A DNA stretch of 64,000 bases, from NCBI RefSeq assembly GCF_002355595.1, contig NZ_AP017422.1, forward strand, positions 7,750,406-7,814,405, written 5' to 3'. A program made the translations under genes and the position numbers. Positions 56,988-64,000 of the stretch are shown piece by piece; positions within the stretch are counted from its first letter, which is position 1; each line of letters opens with the position of its first letter. The notes below the pieces were generated by a model. It was not told the origin of the DNA, did no database searches, and saw nothing but the letters and a program-made list of their open reading frames with translations. This DNA is from Filimonas lacunae. Its GTDB lineage: Bacteria; Bacteroidota; Bacteroidia; Chitinophagales; Chitinophagaceae.

Positions 56988-57926
56988 TTATACGTTTTCT
57001 GATTGAAAGGCGCGTGTAACCGCAGCACTGCTGCCTTCTACTTCCCGGATGAATATTTCGTTCAGTGTAGGCAGTATTTCATGAAAAGCTTCAATAGTTA
57101 CATTCTGTTGCAGGAAGTGCCGCAGAATATCATTGCTTTGGTAGCCTTCATTGATCTGAATGGTGAGTGTATTGTTTTTCTGGCGCGTGATGGTAAAGGC
57201 ATTGCTATCGGTAGAAGCAGGCTGTTGTTGCAACTGTATGCTAAACAGGTTTTCTTTAAAGTCCTGTTTAATTTGTTGAACGGTGCCGTCCAGTATTTTC
57301 CTGCCTTTATTTACCAGCACAATATGGTCGCATATTTCCTCTACCTGCTCCATGCGGTGCGTACTGAAAATGATAGTGCTTCCCTTTTGAGCCAGGGCAA
57401 AAATTTCGTCTTTAATCAGGTTGGCGTTTACCGGGTCCAGGCCGCTGAATGGCTCATCCAGGATAATCAGTTTGGGTTCGTGCAATACAGTGGTTACAAA
57501 CTGTAGCTTCTGGCTCATGCCTTTACTCAGGTCTTCCACTTTTTTGTTCCACCAGCTTTCCATTTCCAGCTTGATAAACCAGGCTTTTATTTTTTCCATG
57601 GCTTCGCTGCGGCTGAGTCCTTTTAACTGGGCCAGGTATAAAGCCTGCTCGCCAATTTTCATTTTTTTATACAGGCCCCGTTCTTCCGGCATGTACCCGA
57701 TATGGCGGATATCGTTCAGCGGGTCAAACTTTCTGCCGTCAAAGGTGATATTGCCTTCATCCGGGTAGAAAATGCCGGTGATCATACGCAATAGGGTGGT
57801 TTTACCAGCTCCGTTAGGTCCCAGCAGGCCAAAAATGCTGCCCGGCTCAATGCTAAAGCTAATATCGTCAACGGCTTTCTGCGTGGCGTAGTATTTTTTA
57901 AGGTGTTCTAGTGTTAATAGTGCCAT
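56988..57926 (-). CDS. ABC exporter ATP-binding protein, NatA-like
   Basis: 312 residues. Walker A GPNGAGKTTLLRMITG, signature LSKGMSQKLQFVTTVL, Walker B LIILDEPFSGLDP and switch FSTHRMEQVEEICDHIVLV. The C-terminal DUF4162 region (IQQIKQDFKENLFSIQL) is present. It drives the permease encoded next. The family covers sodium and drug exporters. Confidence 0.93.
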   Translation of the reverse strand: MALLTLEHLKKYYATQKAVDDISFSIEPGSIFGLLGPNGAGKTTLLRMITGIFYPDEGNITFDGRKFDPLNDIRHIGYMPEERGLYKKMKIGEQALYLAQLKGLSRSEAMEKIKAWFIKLEMESWWNKKVEDLSKGMSQKLQFVTTVLHEPKLIILDEPFSGLDPVNANLIKDEIFALAQKGSTIIFSTHRMEQVEEICDHIVLVNKGRKILDGTVQQIKQDFKENLFSIQLQQQPASTDSNAFTITRQKNNTLTIQINEGYQSNDILRHFLQQNVTIEAFHEILPTLNEIFIREVEGSSAAVTRAFQSENV

Positions 57927-58005
57927 ACTCAGCGTGTTTATGTTAACATTATACTATAAGTATCGGAATTTACCGAAATCTTACAACTACCATTGCAGTA
58001 TAGAA

Positions 58006-58013
58006 TAATTTTG
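58006..58013 (+). promoter_or_regulatory. -7 box for the phospholipase-like gene
   Basis: TAATTTTG fits TAnnTTTG and lies 25 bp before the ATG at 58039. The -33 element is not recognisable. Confidence 0.4.
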
Positions 58014-58038
58014 CCAGACTGAAAAACCGTTCATACAC

Positions 58039-59028
58039 ATGAGTCCATTATTTAAGCGTGCCGGGGTTGCATTAGCACTGGCCGCCATCACTATTGCAGC
58101 AGGTAGCTGGGGATTTTTAATTCATAAAACCGCCCATCAGCTGGCTGTTTATGAGCTACCATCCGGTAGTTTACGCGATTTCTTCTACAGCAATAACGCT
58201 TATTTGCAATACAATGCCCCCCGTGCCGACGTTCGCAGGAATGAAGACAGCACAGAAGGCCCCAAGCATTTTATTGACCTGGAAGCTTTTGGTCCTGATG
58301 CTGCTTACACCATGCCTTTACATTGGAACGAAGCGGTAGCTAAATACTCAAAAGATACTTTACTGGAATATGGTTATGTGCCTTACCATGTACAATACAT
58401 GAAAGACAAGCTGACCGAAGCTTTTAAACAAGGTAATAAAGACAGCATTCTTTTTTATGCAGCCGATCTGGGCCATTATGTAGAAGATGCGCATGTGCCT
58501 TTGCATACCAGCATGAATTACGATGGTCAGCTGACCAATCAAAAGGGCTTACATAGCCTGTGGGAAAGCATGGTGCCTGAGCTGGAAATAGGCAACTATA
58601 ATTTAAGCAGCACCCATAAAGCCACTTACCTGAAAGATCCGGCAAAAGCTATCTGGGCAGCTATACGTAAGGCGAATGCTTTATTGCCGGATGTGTTTGG
58701 TAAAGAAAAAGAGTTAAGCGCCCGTTTTACACCTGAGCAAAAATACCGTACACAAGTGCGTAAGGGTAAGGAATATCAGAGTTATACTACTGAGTTTGCT
58801 AAAGCGTATGCAGCTGCATTAAAGAATACCATCAATGAGCAGGCTATCAGTTCTGCCAACCTGGTGGCCGATTTCTGGTATACCTCCTGGGTAGATGCCG
58901 GTAAGCCGGACCTGTCTTCTTTATATGGTGGTAGCTTAACTGCCGATAAAAAACAGGAGCTGGAAAAAGCATTACATTCTTTCCATAACAATACACTGGT
59001 TAAAGACAGCCTGTTAAAAGCACGCTGA
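58039..59028 (+). CDS. Zinc-dependent phospholipase C/S1-P1 nuclease-like enzyme
   Basis: 329 residues. A signal peptide (VALALAAITIAAGSWG) leads to a mature N-terminal Trp region (WGFLIHKTAHQLAVYELP), as in P1 nuclease and bacterial zinc phospholipases, whose N-terminal Trp is a zinc ligand. Histidine motifs are KHFIDLEAF, FYAADLGHYVEDAHVPLHT and LHSLWES, enough for a trinuclear site. It acts outside the cytoplasm on phospholipids or nucleic acids; which is undecided. Its stop overlaps the convergent FAD gene by 29 bp. Confidence 0.85.
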   Translation: MSPLFKRAGVALALAAITIAAGSWGFLIHKTAHQLAVYELPSGSLRDFFYSNNAYLQYNAPRADVRRNEDSTEGPKHFIDLEAFGPDAAYTMPLHWNEAVAKYSKDTLLEYGYVPYHVQYMKDKLTEAFKQGNKDSILFYAADLGHYVEDAHVPLHTSMNYDGQLTNQKGLHSLWESMVPELEIGNYNLSSTHKATYLKDPAKAIWAAIRKANALLPDVFGKEKELSARFTPEQKYRTQVRKGKEYQSYTTEFAKAYAAALKNTINEQAISSANLVADFWYTSWVDAGKPDLSSLYGGSLTADKKQELEKALHSFHNNTLVKDSLLKAR

Positions 59029-60625
59029 TAGCGGCCGCTACTTTTTCCCCATCCATTGCAGCACTCACAATGCCTCCTGCATACCCGGCGCCTTCGGCAC
59101 AGGGATATAAATTGGAGATTTGCGGGTGCTGTAGTGTTTCTGCATCACGTGGAATGCGCACAGGAGAGGAGGTGCGGCTTTCAGTAGCTACTATTATAGC
59201 ATCATTGGTATAATAGCCCCGCATTTTTTTGCCAAAAGCCTGGAAGCCTTGTTGCAGGCTGCGCATAACAAAGCCAGGCAGCACGCCACGTAAATCGCTG
59301 CTTAATACTCCCGGCACATAGCTGCAATCTGGCAGGTTGGTAGCTATTTTATTATTGCAGAAGTCTACCATACGTTGTGCAGGTGCTACAAAGTTACCAC
59401 CACCTACCTGGTAGGCTTTACGCTCTATATCTTCCTGGAAACGCATCATTAGTAAAGGATCATTGCTATTGTAAGAATGTCCCTTTGCGTTTTTAAAATA
59501 TTTGATAGCATCTTCTATCTCTACCTGCACCACCATGCCGCTGTTAGCGGTAGGGTTATTACGTTTGCTGGGACTCCATCCGTTTACTACCAGTTCTTTC
59601 GGGTTGGTAGCTGCCGGTGCAATAATACCGCCAGGACACATACAAAAGCTAAATACGCCACGGCCATCTACCTGCTCTACCAGGCTATAAGAAGCGGGCG
59701 GTAAATGATCGGGCCGCACAATGGTATTCTTAGGTGCAAAGGCAGGTATAGGACAATGGTATTGCGCAGAGTCGATAATAGATTGAGGATGCTCTGCACG
59801 TACCCCTAATGCAAAGGGCTTGGCTTCTATTAAAATGTTGTTGCGGTGTAATAACTCGAATATGTCGCGGGCAGAGTGGCCTGTGGCGAGTATCACAGCA
59901 TCTCCGTGGAAGCTGGCTCCCTGTTGTGTGGTAACACCAGTAATGGTGTTGTTATGTATCGTAAAGCCGTCTACCTTTTGTTCAAAATGAAAATCACCAC
60001 CACTGGCAACGATCTGTTCCCGCATAGCAGTGATAATTTGTGGCAGCTTATTAGTGCCTATATGTGGATGTGCATCGTATAAGATACTGTCATCTGCACC
60101 AAAGCGGGTGAAGATGTGCAGCACTTTATCTATGCTGCCACGCTTATTACTGCGTGTATATAGTTTGCCATCGCTATAAGTGCCTGCACCGCCTTCCCCA
60201 AAGCAATAGTTGCTTTCCGGATTTACAATGCCTTCTTTGTTCAGTTGCGCCAGATCGCGTCTGCGTGCGCGAACGTCTTTACCTCTTTCCAGCACTATAG
60301 GTTTGATACCGCTTTCTATTAAGCGCAAAGCTGCATATAAACCCGCCGGGCCTGCACCTATTACAATTACCTTGTGTTTAGACTGGCTAACGTCTTTATA
60401 AGTGATAGGCATTTCAGGCCTGTCAATAAAAGGCTCATTGATACATGCCTGCACAGTCAGGTTTATCCAAACCTGTTTGCTGCGTGCGTCAATGGATTGT
60501 TTTAAACGGTAGAAGCCGGTAATGGCTGATACGGGCTGTGCAGCCGATTGAGCAATGTAGCTGCGTATAATGGAGTCATCTGCCGCTTCTTGTGGCAGCA
60601 GGCGTAGTACTATCTTTTGTTGCAT
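59000..60625 (-). CDS. FAD-dependent oxidoreductase (COG2509 type)
   Basis: 541 residues. A short N-terminal domain is followed by the dinucleotide loop VIVIGAGPAGLYAALRL (near residue 92), CFGEGGAGTYSDGKLYTRS, VILATGHSARDIFELL and the C-terminal YPCAEGAGYAGGIVSAAMDG. This family of uncharacterised FAD-dependent dehydrogenases resembles geranylgeranyl reductase and FAD-binding HI0933-like proteins; the reaction is unknown. It overlaps the convergent phospholipase-like gene by 29 bp. No partner gene is evident. Confidence 0.86.
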   Translation of the reverse strand: MQQKIVLRLLPQEAADDSIIRSYIAQSAAQPVSAITGFYRLKQSIDARSKQVWINLTVQACINEPFIDRPEMPITYKDVSQSKHKVIVIGAGPAGLYAALRLIESGIKPIVLERGKDVRARRRDLAQLNKEGIVNPESNYCFGEGGAGTYSDGKLYTRSNKRGSIDKVLHIFTRFGADDSILYDAHPHIGTNKLPQIITAMREQIVASGGDFHFEQKVDGFTIHNNTITGVTTQQGASFHGDAVILATGHSARDIFELLHRNNILIEAKPFALGVRAEHPQSIIDSAQYHCPIPAFAPKNTIVRPDHLPPASYSLVEQVDGRGVFSFCMCPGGIIAPAATNPKELVVNGWSPSKRNNPTANSGMVVQVEIEDAIKYFKNAKGHSYNSNDPLLMMRFQEDIERKAYQVGGGNFVAPAQRMVDFCNNKIATNLPDCSYVPGVLSSDLRGVLPGFVMRSLQQGFQAFGKKMRGYYTNDAIIVATESRTSSPVRIPRDAETLQHPQISNLYPCAEGAGYAGGIVSAAMDGEKVAAAISVLLTGCL

Positions 60626-60683
60626 ACAGTCAGGTTTTTATCCTAAAATGTTCTGCAAACATACTGTATATCTCCCAAATGCA

Positions 60684-60711
60684 AGAAGCCGCTTCATGTG
60701 AAGCGGCTTCT
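60684..60711. terminator. Hairpin between the FAD gene promoter and a barrel gene
   Basis: A 13-bp perfect stem (60684-60696 with 60699-60711) has only two loop bases. It lies past the stop of the minus-strand barrel gene (60737). Neither flank has a good T run, so it may be a terminator without a strong U tract or an mRNA 3' stabiliser. Confidence 0.5.
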
Positions 60712-60736
60712 GTGTATATACTAAAAGTAGTATGGA

Positions 60737-61294
60737 CTATTTTTTAGCTTTACCCAAGTGTACTTGGAAACCTACAGCCAGACCAAAAGTGTTGGTTCTT
60801 TCAGCATCATATTTTGCTTTTTGAGACTGATAGTATACACTGGCTTCCAAAGCTACGCTAGGAGTTAAGAAGAAAGCCGGACCAGCAGCAAACTTGAAAG
60901 CATTGAAGCTTACAGAAGATGCGTCGTCAGATTTTGTGCTACCAAAAGCATAAGCGCCATGTACAAACACGTTTGTTTTTTGCGCAGTTGGCAGAACATA
61001 ATATCTAACGAAAGGAGCAGCACCAATAGAAGTAGTTTTAGTAGAAAAATCTGCACCTGCTACTTTGGTTTTGTATTTGGAATAGCCGTAATCAGCTTCC
61101 AGACCTACTGCCAGATTGTTGATTACGAAATAACCTGCGTTAGGGTTCAGGTTGATGTTAGTGGTTTTGTTGTCACCAGCTTTAGAAGAAGAGAACCCCA
61201 GGGTTCCACCAGCTAACCACTGACCTTTGTTAATTTGAGCATTAGCAGCAACACCTGCAAACAGAATCGAAGCAAATAATAAAACTTTTTTCAT
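60737..61294 (-). CDS. Small outer-membrane beta-barrel protein
   Basis: 185 residues. A typical signal peptide (MKKVLLFASILFAGVAANAQ) precedes a small barrel with alternating strands (GQWLAGGTLGFSSSK, NAGYFVINNLAVGLEADYGYS, PFVRYYVLP, FKFAAGPAFFLTPSVALEASVYY), ending VGFQVHLGKAKK. It matches the porin/OmpA-like eight-stranded outer-membrane family common in Bacteroidota. No function can be named. A GCGTGA-TTTT-TCACGC inverted repeat lies at 61345-61360, 51 bp before the start. Confidence 0.83.
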   Translation of the reverse strand: MKKVLLFASILFAGVAANAQINKGQWLAGGTLGFSSSKAGDNKTTNINLNPNAGYFVINNLAVGLEADYGYSKYKTKVAGADFSTKTTSIGAAPFVRYYVLPTAQKTNVFVHGAYAFGSTKSDDASSVSFNAFKFAAGPAFFLTPSVALEASVYYQSQKAKYDAERTNTFGLAVGFQVHLGKAKK

Positions 61295-61344
61295 GGTTTG
61301 AAATTTAGTGGCCGCAAAGAAATATAAAAAAGGTTTATGATGAA

Positions 61345-61360
61345 GCGTGATTTTTCACGC
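61345..61360. promoter_or_regulatory. Small inverted repeat upstream of the barrel gene
   Basis: GCGTGA and TCACGC are perfect 6-bp arms around TTTT. The site lies in the 398-bp gap 61295-61692, 51 bp before the barrel gene start, where an operator or leader hairpin could be. Confidence 0.35.
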
Positions 61361-61605
61361 ATAAATAAGGGGGGTATGTCTATGAATGAAAACTTGTCAC
61401 GCACTTATGTATAGATGACACAATTGCTATTGCTACTAACAACTACTGTTGAGTAAGTAATGATAGATGTTGTAAAAAGAGTAATGTAGATGTGCTGAAA
61501 TACTTGCTGTTAAAGCGTTTGAAGTACTTACGTTATAATGCGTATTTGTATAGATGCATTATGGATGTATAGGTTATTGCAGATGTTGCTTGTAGTTCCA
61601 ATACT

Positions 61606-61669
61606 ACATAAAACTTTTTTCTTTATCTGCCAATGTATCATGCAGGCAAGATGGAAAAAAGTTTTATGT
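61606..61669. repeat. 64-bp inverted repeat with perfect 16-bp arms
   Basis: ACATAAAACTTTTTTC (61606-61621) and GAAAAAAGTTTTATGT (61654-61669) are perfect 16-bp inverted arms. Just inside them, TCTGCC and GGCAAGA give a partial extension of the stem. It lies 23 bp past the stop of the DUF3127 gene, in a gap of 398 bp (61295-61692) that otherwise shows no gene, only the small repeat at 61345. Candidates are a terminator, a small RNA or a short mobile-element remnant. Confidence 0.6.
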
Positions 61670-61692
61670 CTTACTGTCGTGTGTTGGTTTAC

Positions 61693-62070
61693 TTAAAACG
61701 GCAAATCATCAACAACATCCTGTGGAGGTATGTTATTAAATTGTGTGTTTTCTGCCCCTGTTGATCCTGCTGCACCACCTTTCATGCTCTCCATTCTCCA
61801 CGCGTCGAGGTTAGTAATAAAATTTTCTCTGCCATCTTTCACCCACTTGGTGCCCTTTATATTAAACATCACTTTTACTTCTTCACCCATAGCAAAGCGG
61901 TCGGGAAGTGCTGTTTTATCCTGCACACATTGAAATTTTAAATAGTTGGTAATGGCACGTCCATTAATTTCTTCTGTTTTCTCAATCACAAATTCCCGGG
62001 TTTTAAAACTCTCGGTCCGTTGCACTATATCAAATTTGGCAACTAATTTGCCGGTAGCTTCGTATGACAT
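61693..62070 (-). CDS. DUF3127 protein with SSB-like acidic C-terminal tip
   Basis: 125 residues from ATG 62070; a longer frame (to 62151) adds an unlikely hydrophobic stretch. The DUF3127 domain (about 1-90) reads MSYEATGKLVAKFDIVQRTESF, then FVIEKTEEINGRAITNYLKF and VMFNIKGTKW, an OB-like pattern. A disordered Gly/Ala/Asn region ends in VVDDLPF, nearly the acidic-hydrophobic tip of single-stranded DNA-binding protein (DDDIPF). That tip recruits repair and replication enzymes in SSB. The protein may therefore bind DNA and partners; that function is inference. Confidence 0.85.
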   Translation of the reverse strand: MSYEATGKLVAKFDIVQRTESFKTREFVIEKTEEINGRAITNYLKFQCVQDKTALPDRFAMGEEVKVMFNIKGTKWVKDGRENFITNLDAWRMESMKGGAAGSTGAENTQFNNIPPQDVVDDLPF

Positions 62071-62185
62071 ATAGGTCTCAGTTTTTTCAGCCCAAAATAA
62101 GCGCAATTTTTTTTGCCAGCACGCACAAAAAAAAATCAGTGCCCATTCCAAAAAAGTGTATCTTCAAAAACACTCCGTAATCTTT

Positions 62186-62935
62186 ATGAAAAAAACACGT
62201 TCCTTACATTTTTGTATTGTTGTTGCCGTGTGTGTCTTTGCTGCCTGCTCCTCTCCAAAGCATGCTGTTAAGTTGGAATACAAAGATTATGAGGTGAATA
62301 AAACTTATGTGCCGGATACGGGCATTCAGCAATTGCTGTTGCCATACAGGGATAGTGTGAACCGCGCCATGGGGAAAAAAATTGGGGTTGCAACACAAAG
62401 TCTGACGAGAAAACTACCGGAAAGCACCCTGGGAAATTTAATGGCGGATTGTATGCGTGAGAAAGCGTCCCAAAAATTCAACACAAATGTAGATGCGGCT
62501 TTCGTGAACTATTATGGTATCAGGGCAGATTTGCCTCAGGGCGATATTGTGTTAGGTAATATTTATGAACTGATGCCATTTGATAATCTGATTGTATTAC
62601 AGCGAATGAAAGGCAGTGTATTGCGTGAATTTTTAAACCTGGTGGCCTCTAAAGGAGGTTGGCCTGTTTCGGGCATACAAATGCAGATTAAAGACAAACA
62701 AGCGACAAATATATTGGTTAATGGTAAACCATTGGATGATGCTGCGGATTACCTGGTGGCTAATTCAGATTATGTAGCCAATGGTGGAGATGATTGCAAA
62801 ATGCTAAAACCTATTGCACAACAAAGCAAAGGGTACTTATACAGAGATGCGCTTATTGAATATATAAGGGCTCTTACCCAGGCAGGCAAACCGGTAAGTG
62901 CTAATATAGAAAACAGGGTTACTTATGTTAACTGA
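62186..62935 (+). CDS. 5'-nucleotidase C-terminal domain lipoprotein
   Basis: 249 residues from ATG 62186; the frame extends to a GTG at 62156. A lipoprotein signal ends FAACSS (Cys21). The rest matches the substrate-binding C-terminal domain of UshA-type 5'-nucleotidases: ESTLGNLMADCMREKA, VNYYGIRADLPQGDIVLGNIYELMPFDNLIV, and ANSDYVANGGDDC. The catalytic metallophosphatase domain is missing and is encoded by the next gene, whose start overlaps by 11 bp. Together they likely make a two-chain periplasmic nucleotidase. Confidence 0.88.
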   Translation: MKKTRSLHFCIVVAVCVFAACSSPKHAVKLEYKDYEVNKTYVPDTGIQQLLLPYRDSVNRAMGKKIGVATQSLTRKLPESTLGNLMADCMREKASQKFNTNVDAAFVNYYGIRADLPQGDIVLGNIYELMPFDNLIVLQRMKGSVLREFLNLVASKGGWPVSGIQMQIKDKQATNILVNGKPLDDAADYLVANSDYVANGGDDCKMLKPIAQQSKGYLYRDALIEYIRALTQAGKPVSANIENRVTYVN

Positions 62936-63863
62936 CAGAAGAGAGTTCTTGAGAAAATCTATGCTAACAGGCGGTGCCTTAATGGCATCTACTTTATTAC
63001 CTGCCCTGGCGCATACCCAAGCAGACGGAAAACAGGTGAGTATACTGCACACCAACGATGTACATAGCCGCTTAGATCCCTTTCCTATGGATGGAGGTAA
63101 ATGGCAGGGATTAGGGGGTGTAGCAGCCCGTGCAGCCTTAATTGAAAAAATTCGGGTACAAACCAGCCAGGTGTTATTGCTGGATGCCGGAGATATTTTT
63201 CAGGGTACGCCTTATTTTAATGTGTATAAAGGTGAGCCTGAAATAAAAGCCATGAGTAAAATGAAGTACGATGCTGTTACCATGGGTAACCACGACTTCG
63301 ATGCCGGCCTGGAAAATTTTGCCAACCAGTTACGTCATGCCAGTTTTCCGGTTCTGTTATGTAATTACGACTTCACACAAACACCCATGGAAGGGAAATC
63401 GCAACCTTATAAAGTGTTCAGGAAGGGCGGAGTTAAAATTGGGGTGTTAGGAATTGGAATTGAATTAAAGGGACTGGTACCTGATAATTTATATGGCAAT
63501 ACAAAATATAACGATCCAATCGTTGCCGCTAACGCCACTGCCGACATCTTAAAAAAGAAAGAGGGGTGTGATATGGTGATATGTTTATCGCACCTTGGGG
63601 ATAAGTATGAGGATAATAAAGTAAGTGATGAAATATTGGCAAAAGAATCGTATGGGATAGACCTGATTATAGGGGGGCATACCCATCGCTTTTTTGAAGC
63701 ACCGCGTGTATATAAAAATAAAGCGCAAAGCGATGTAATAGTGAACCAGGTTGGCTGGGCAGGCTTACAGCTTGGGCGTTTGGACTATAATTTCTCTGCA
63801 GAAAAAAATAAAAATTTGGTAAATGCCCATACTGTTGTTATTGGGAAAAAATCAAGTGACTAA
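62925..63863 (+). CDS. 5'-nucleotidase-type metallophosphatase, Tat-exported
   Basis: 312 residues. A twin-arginine signal (RREFLRK, then a hydrophobic segment) exports the folded protein. The catalytic motifs of the 5'-nucleotidase N-terminal domain are LHTNDVHSRLDP, LLDAGDIFQGTPYFN, TMGNHDFDAG, LSHLGDKYED and GGHTHRFF, a dinuclear metal site. The C-terminal substrate domain is absent and is encoded immediately upstream. It hydrolyses nucleotides or related phosphate esters in the periplasm. It overlaps the upstream gene by 11 bp. The last 137 bp of the window hold no gene I can support. Confidence 0.92.
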   Translation: MLTDRREFLRKSMLTGGALMASTLLPALAHTQADGKQVSILHTNDVHSRLDPFPMDGGKWQGLGGVAARAALIEKIRVQTSQVLLLDAGDIFQGTPYFNVYKGEPEIKAMSKMKYDAVTMGNHDFDAGLENFANQLRHASFPVLLCNYDFTQTPMEGKSQPYKVFRKGGVKIGVLGIGIELKGLVPDNLYGNTKYNDPIVAANATADILKKKEGCDMVICLSHLGDKYEDNKVSDEILAKESYGIDLIIGGHTHRFFEAPRVYKNKAQSDVIVNQVGWAGLQLGRLDYNFSAEKNKNLVNAHTVVIGKKSSD

Positions 63864-64000
63864 AAAATTTTTTTTTCAACATAAAAGGTTGACATTCGCC
63901 GTCTGCTCCAAACATTTTTATCAACATTTGTGAGTAAAAATGTCGGTTCGTTCCCAGGTATTTCACATTAGTAAATCATTCTAAATAGTTTAAACATAAT

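Noticed and set aside
63864..64000. TTGACA near 63890 as a promoter for a gene past the window.
   Set aside because: The E. coli -35 motif is not the main signal in this phylum, and no TAnnTTTG box follows at a fitting distance.

Overview
The window looks like chromosomal DNA from a Bacteroidota bacterium, most likely of the Chitinophagaceae. The evidence is TAnnTTTG-type promoter boxes, few Shine-Dalgarno sequences, a lipoprotein TamA homologue (TamL) beside TamB, a PorP/SprF protein beside a PKD-repeat protein with a type IX secretion C-terminal domain, an atpD-atpC pair apart from the other ATP synthase genes, a short epsilon subunit and an insertion-bearing MraY. No rRNA, tRNA, CRISPR array, IS element, prophage or integron was seen. 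The genus is inference.

Layout. 1-6364: tamB (5' end cut by the window) and tamL, outer-membrane assembly. 6523-8336: atpD-atpC, closed by a strong hairpin. 8337-9432: no intact gene, but a decayed tandem array with an exact 84-bp period (eight units) and a gene-like remnant on the minus strand. 9433-15470: PorP/SprF and a 1641-residue PKD adhesin. 15484-18730: YqgE, an orphan histidine kinase with a near-leaderless promoter, and QueA. 18954-35158: an unbroken division and cell-wall (dcw) cluster of thirteen genes, mraZ-rsmH-ftsL-ftsI-murE-mraY-murD-ftsW-murG-murC-ftsQ-ftsA-ftsZ, led by a phased MraZ operator and two DnaA-box-like sites and closed by a terminator. murF and ddl are not in it.

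35293-50620: mostly housekeeping and repair genes: a TIGR01777 epimerase, an ABC-2 exporter pair, an ECF sigma factor, uvrA, a DUF2383 protein, an unknown secreted protein, ligD, a TPR protein, a DUF4293 membrane protein, glyA, a sugar nucleotidyltransferase and a nitronate monooxygenase-like flavoenzyme.

51001-55567: the most system-like accessory region. An ECF sigma gene overlaps a gene for an unusual protein with an anti-sigma-like cytoplasmic N-terminus, one transmembrane segment, a long linker and a C-terminal outer-membrane barrel. An OB-fold protein, a c-type cytochrome lipoprotein, a YceI protein, a DUF5777 barrel and a small membrane protein follow on the same strand. I infer an envelope-sensing regulator controlling a periplasmic electron-transfer or lipid-binding module.

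55639-63863: a NatAB-like exporter, a zinc-dependent phospholipase C/S1-P1-like enzyme, a FAD oxidoreductase, a small outer-membrane barrel, a DUF3127 protein ending in an SSB-like acidic tip, and a 5'-nucleotidase split into two overlapping genes in reversed domain order. Several convergent neighbours overlap at their stop codons. Function calls rest on recognised motifs; no database search was run.
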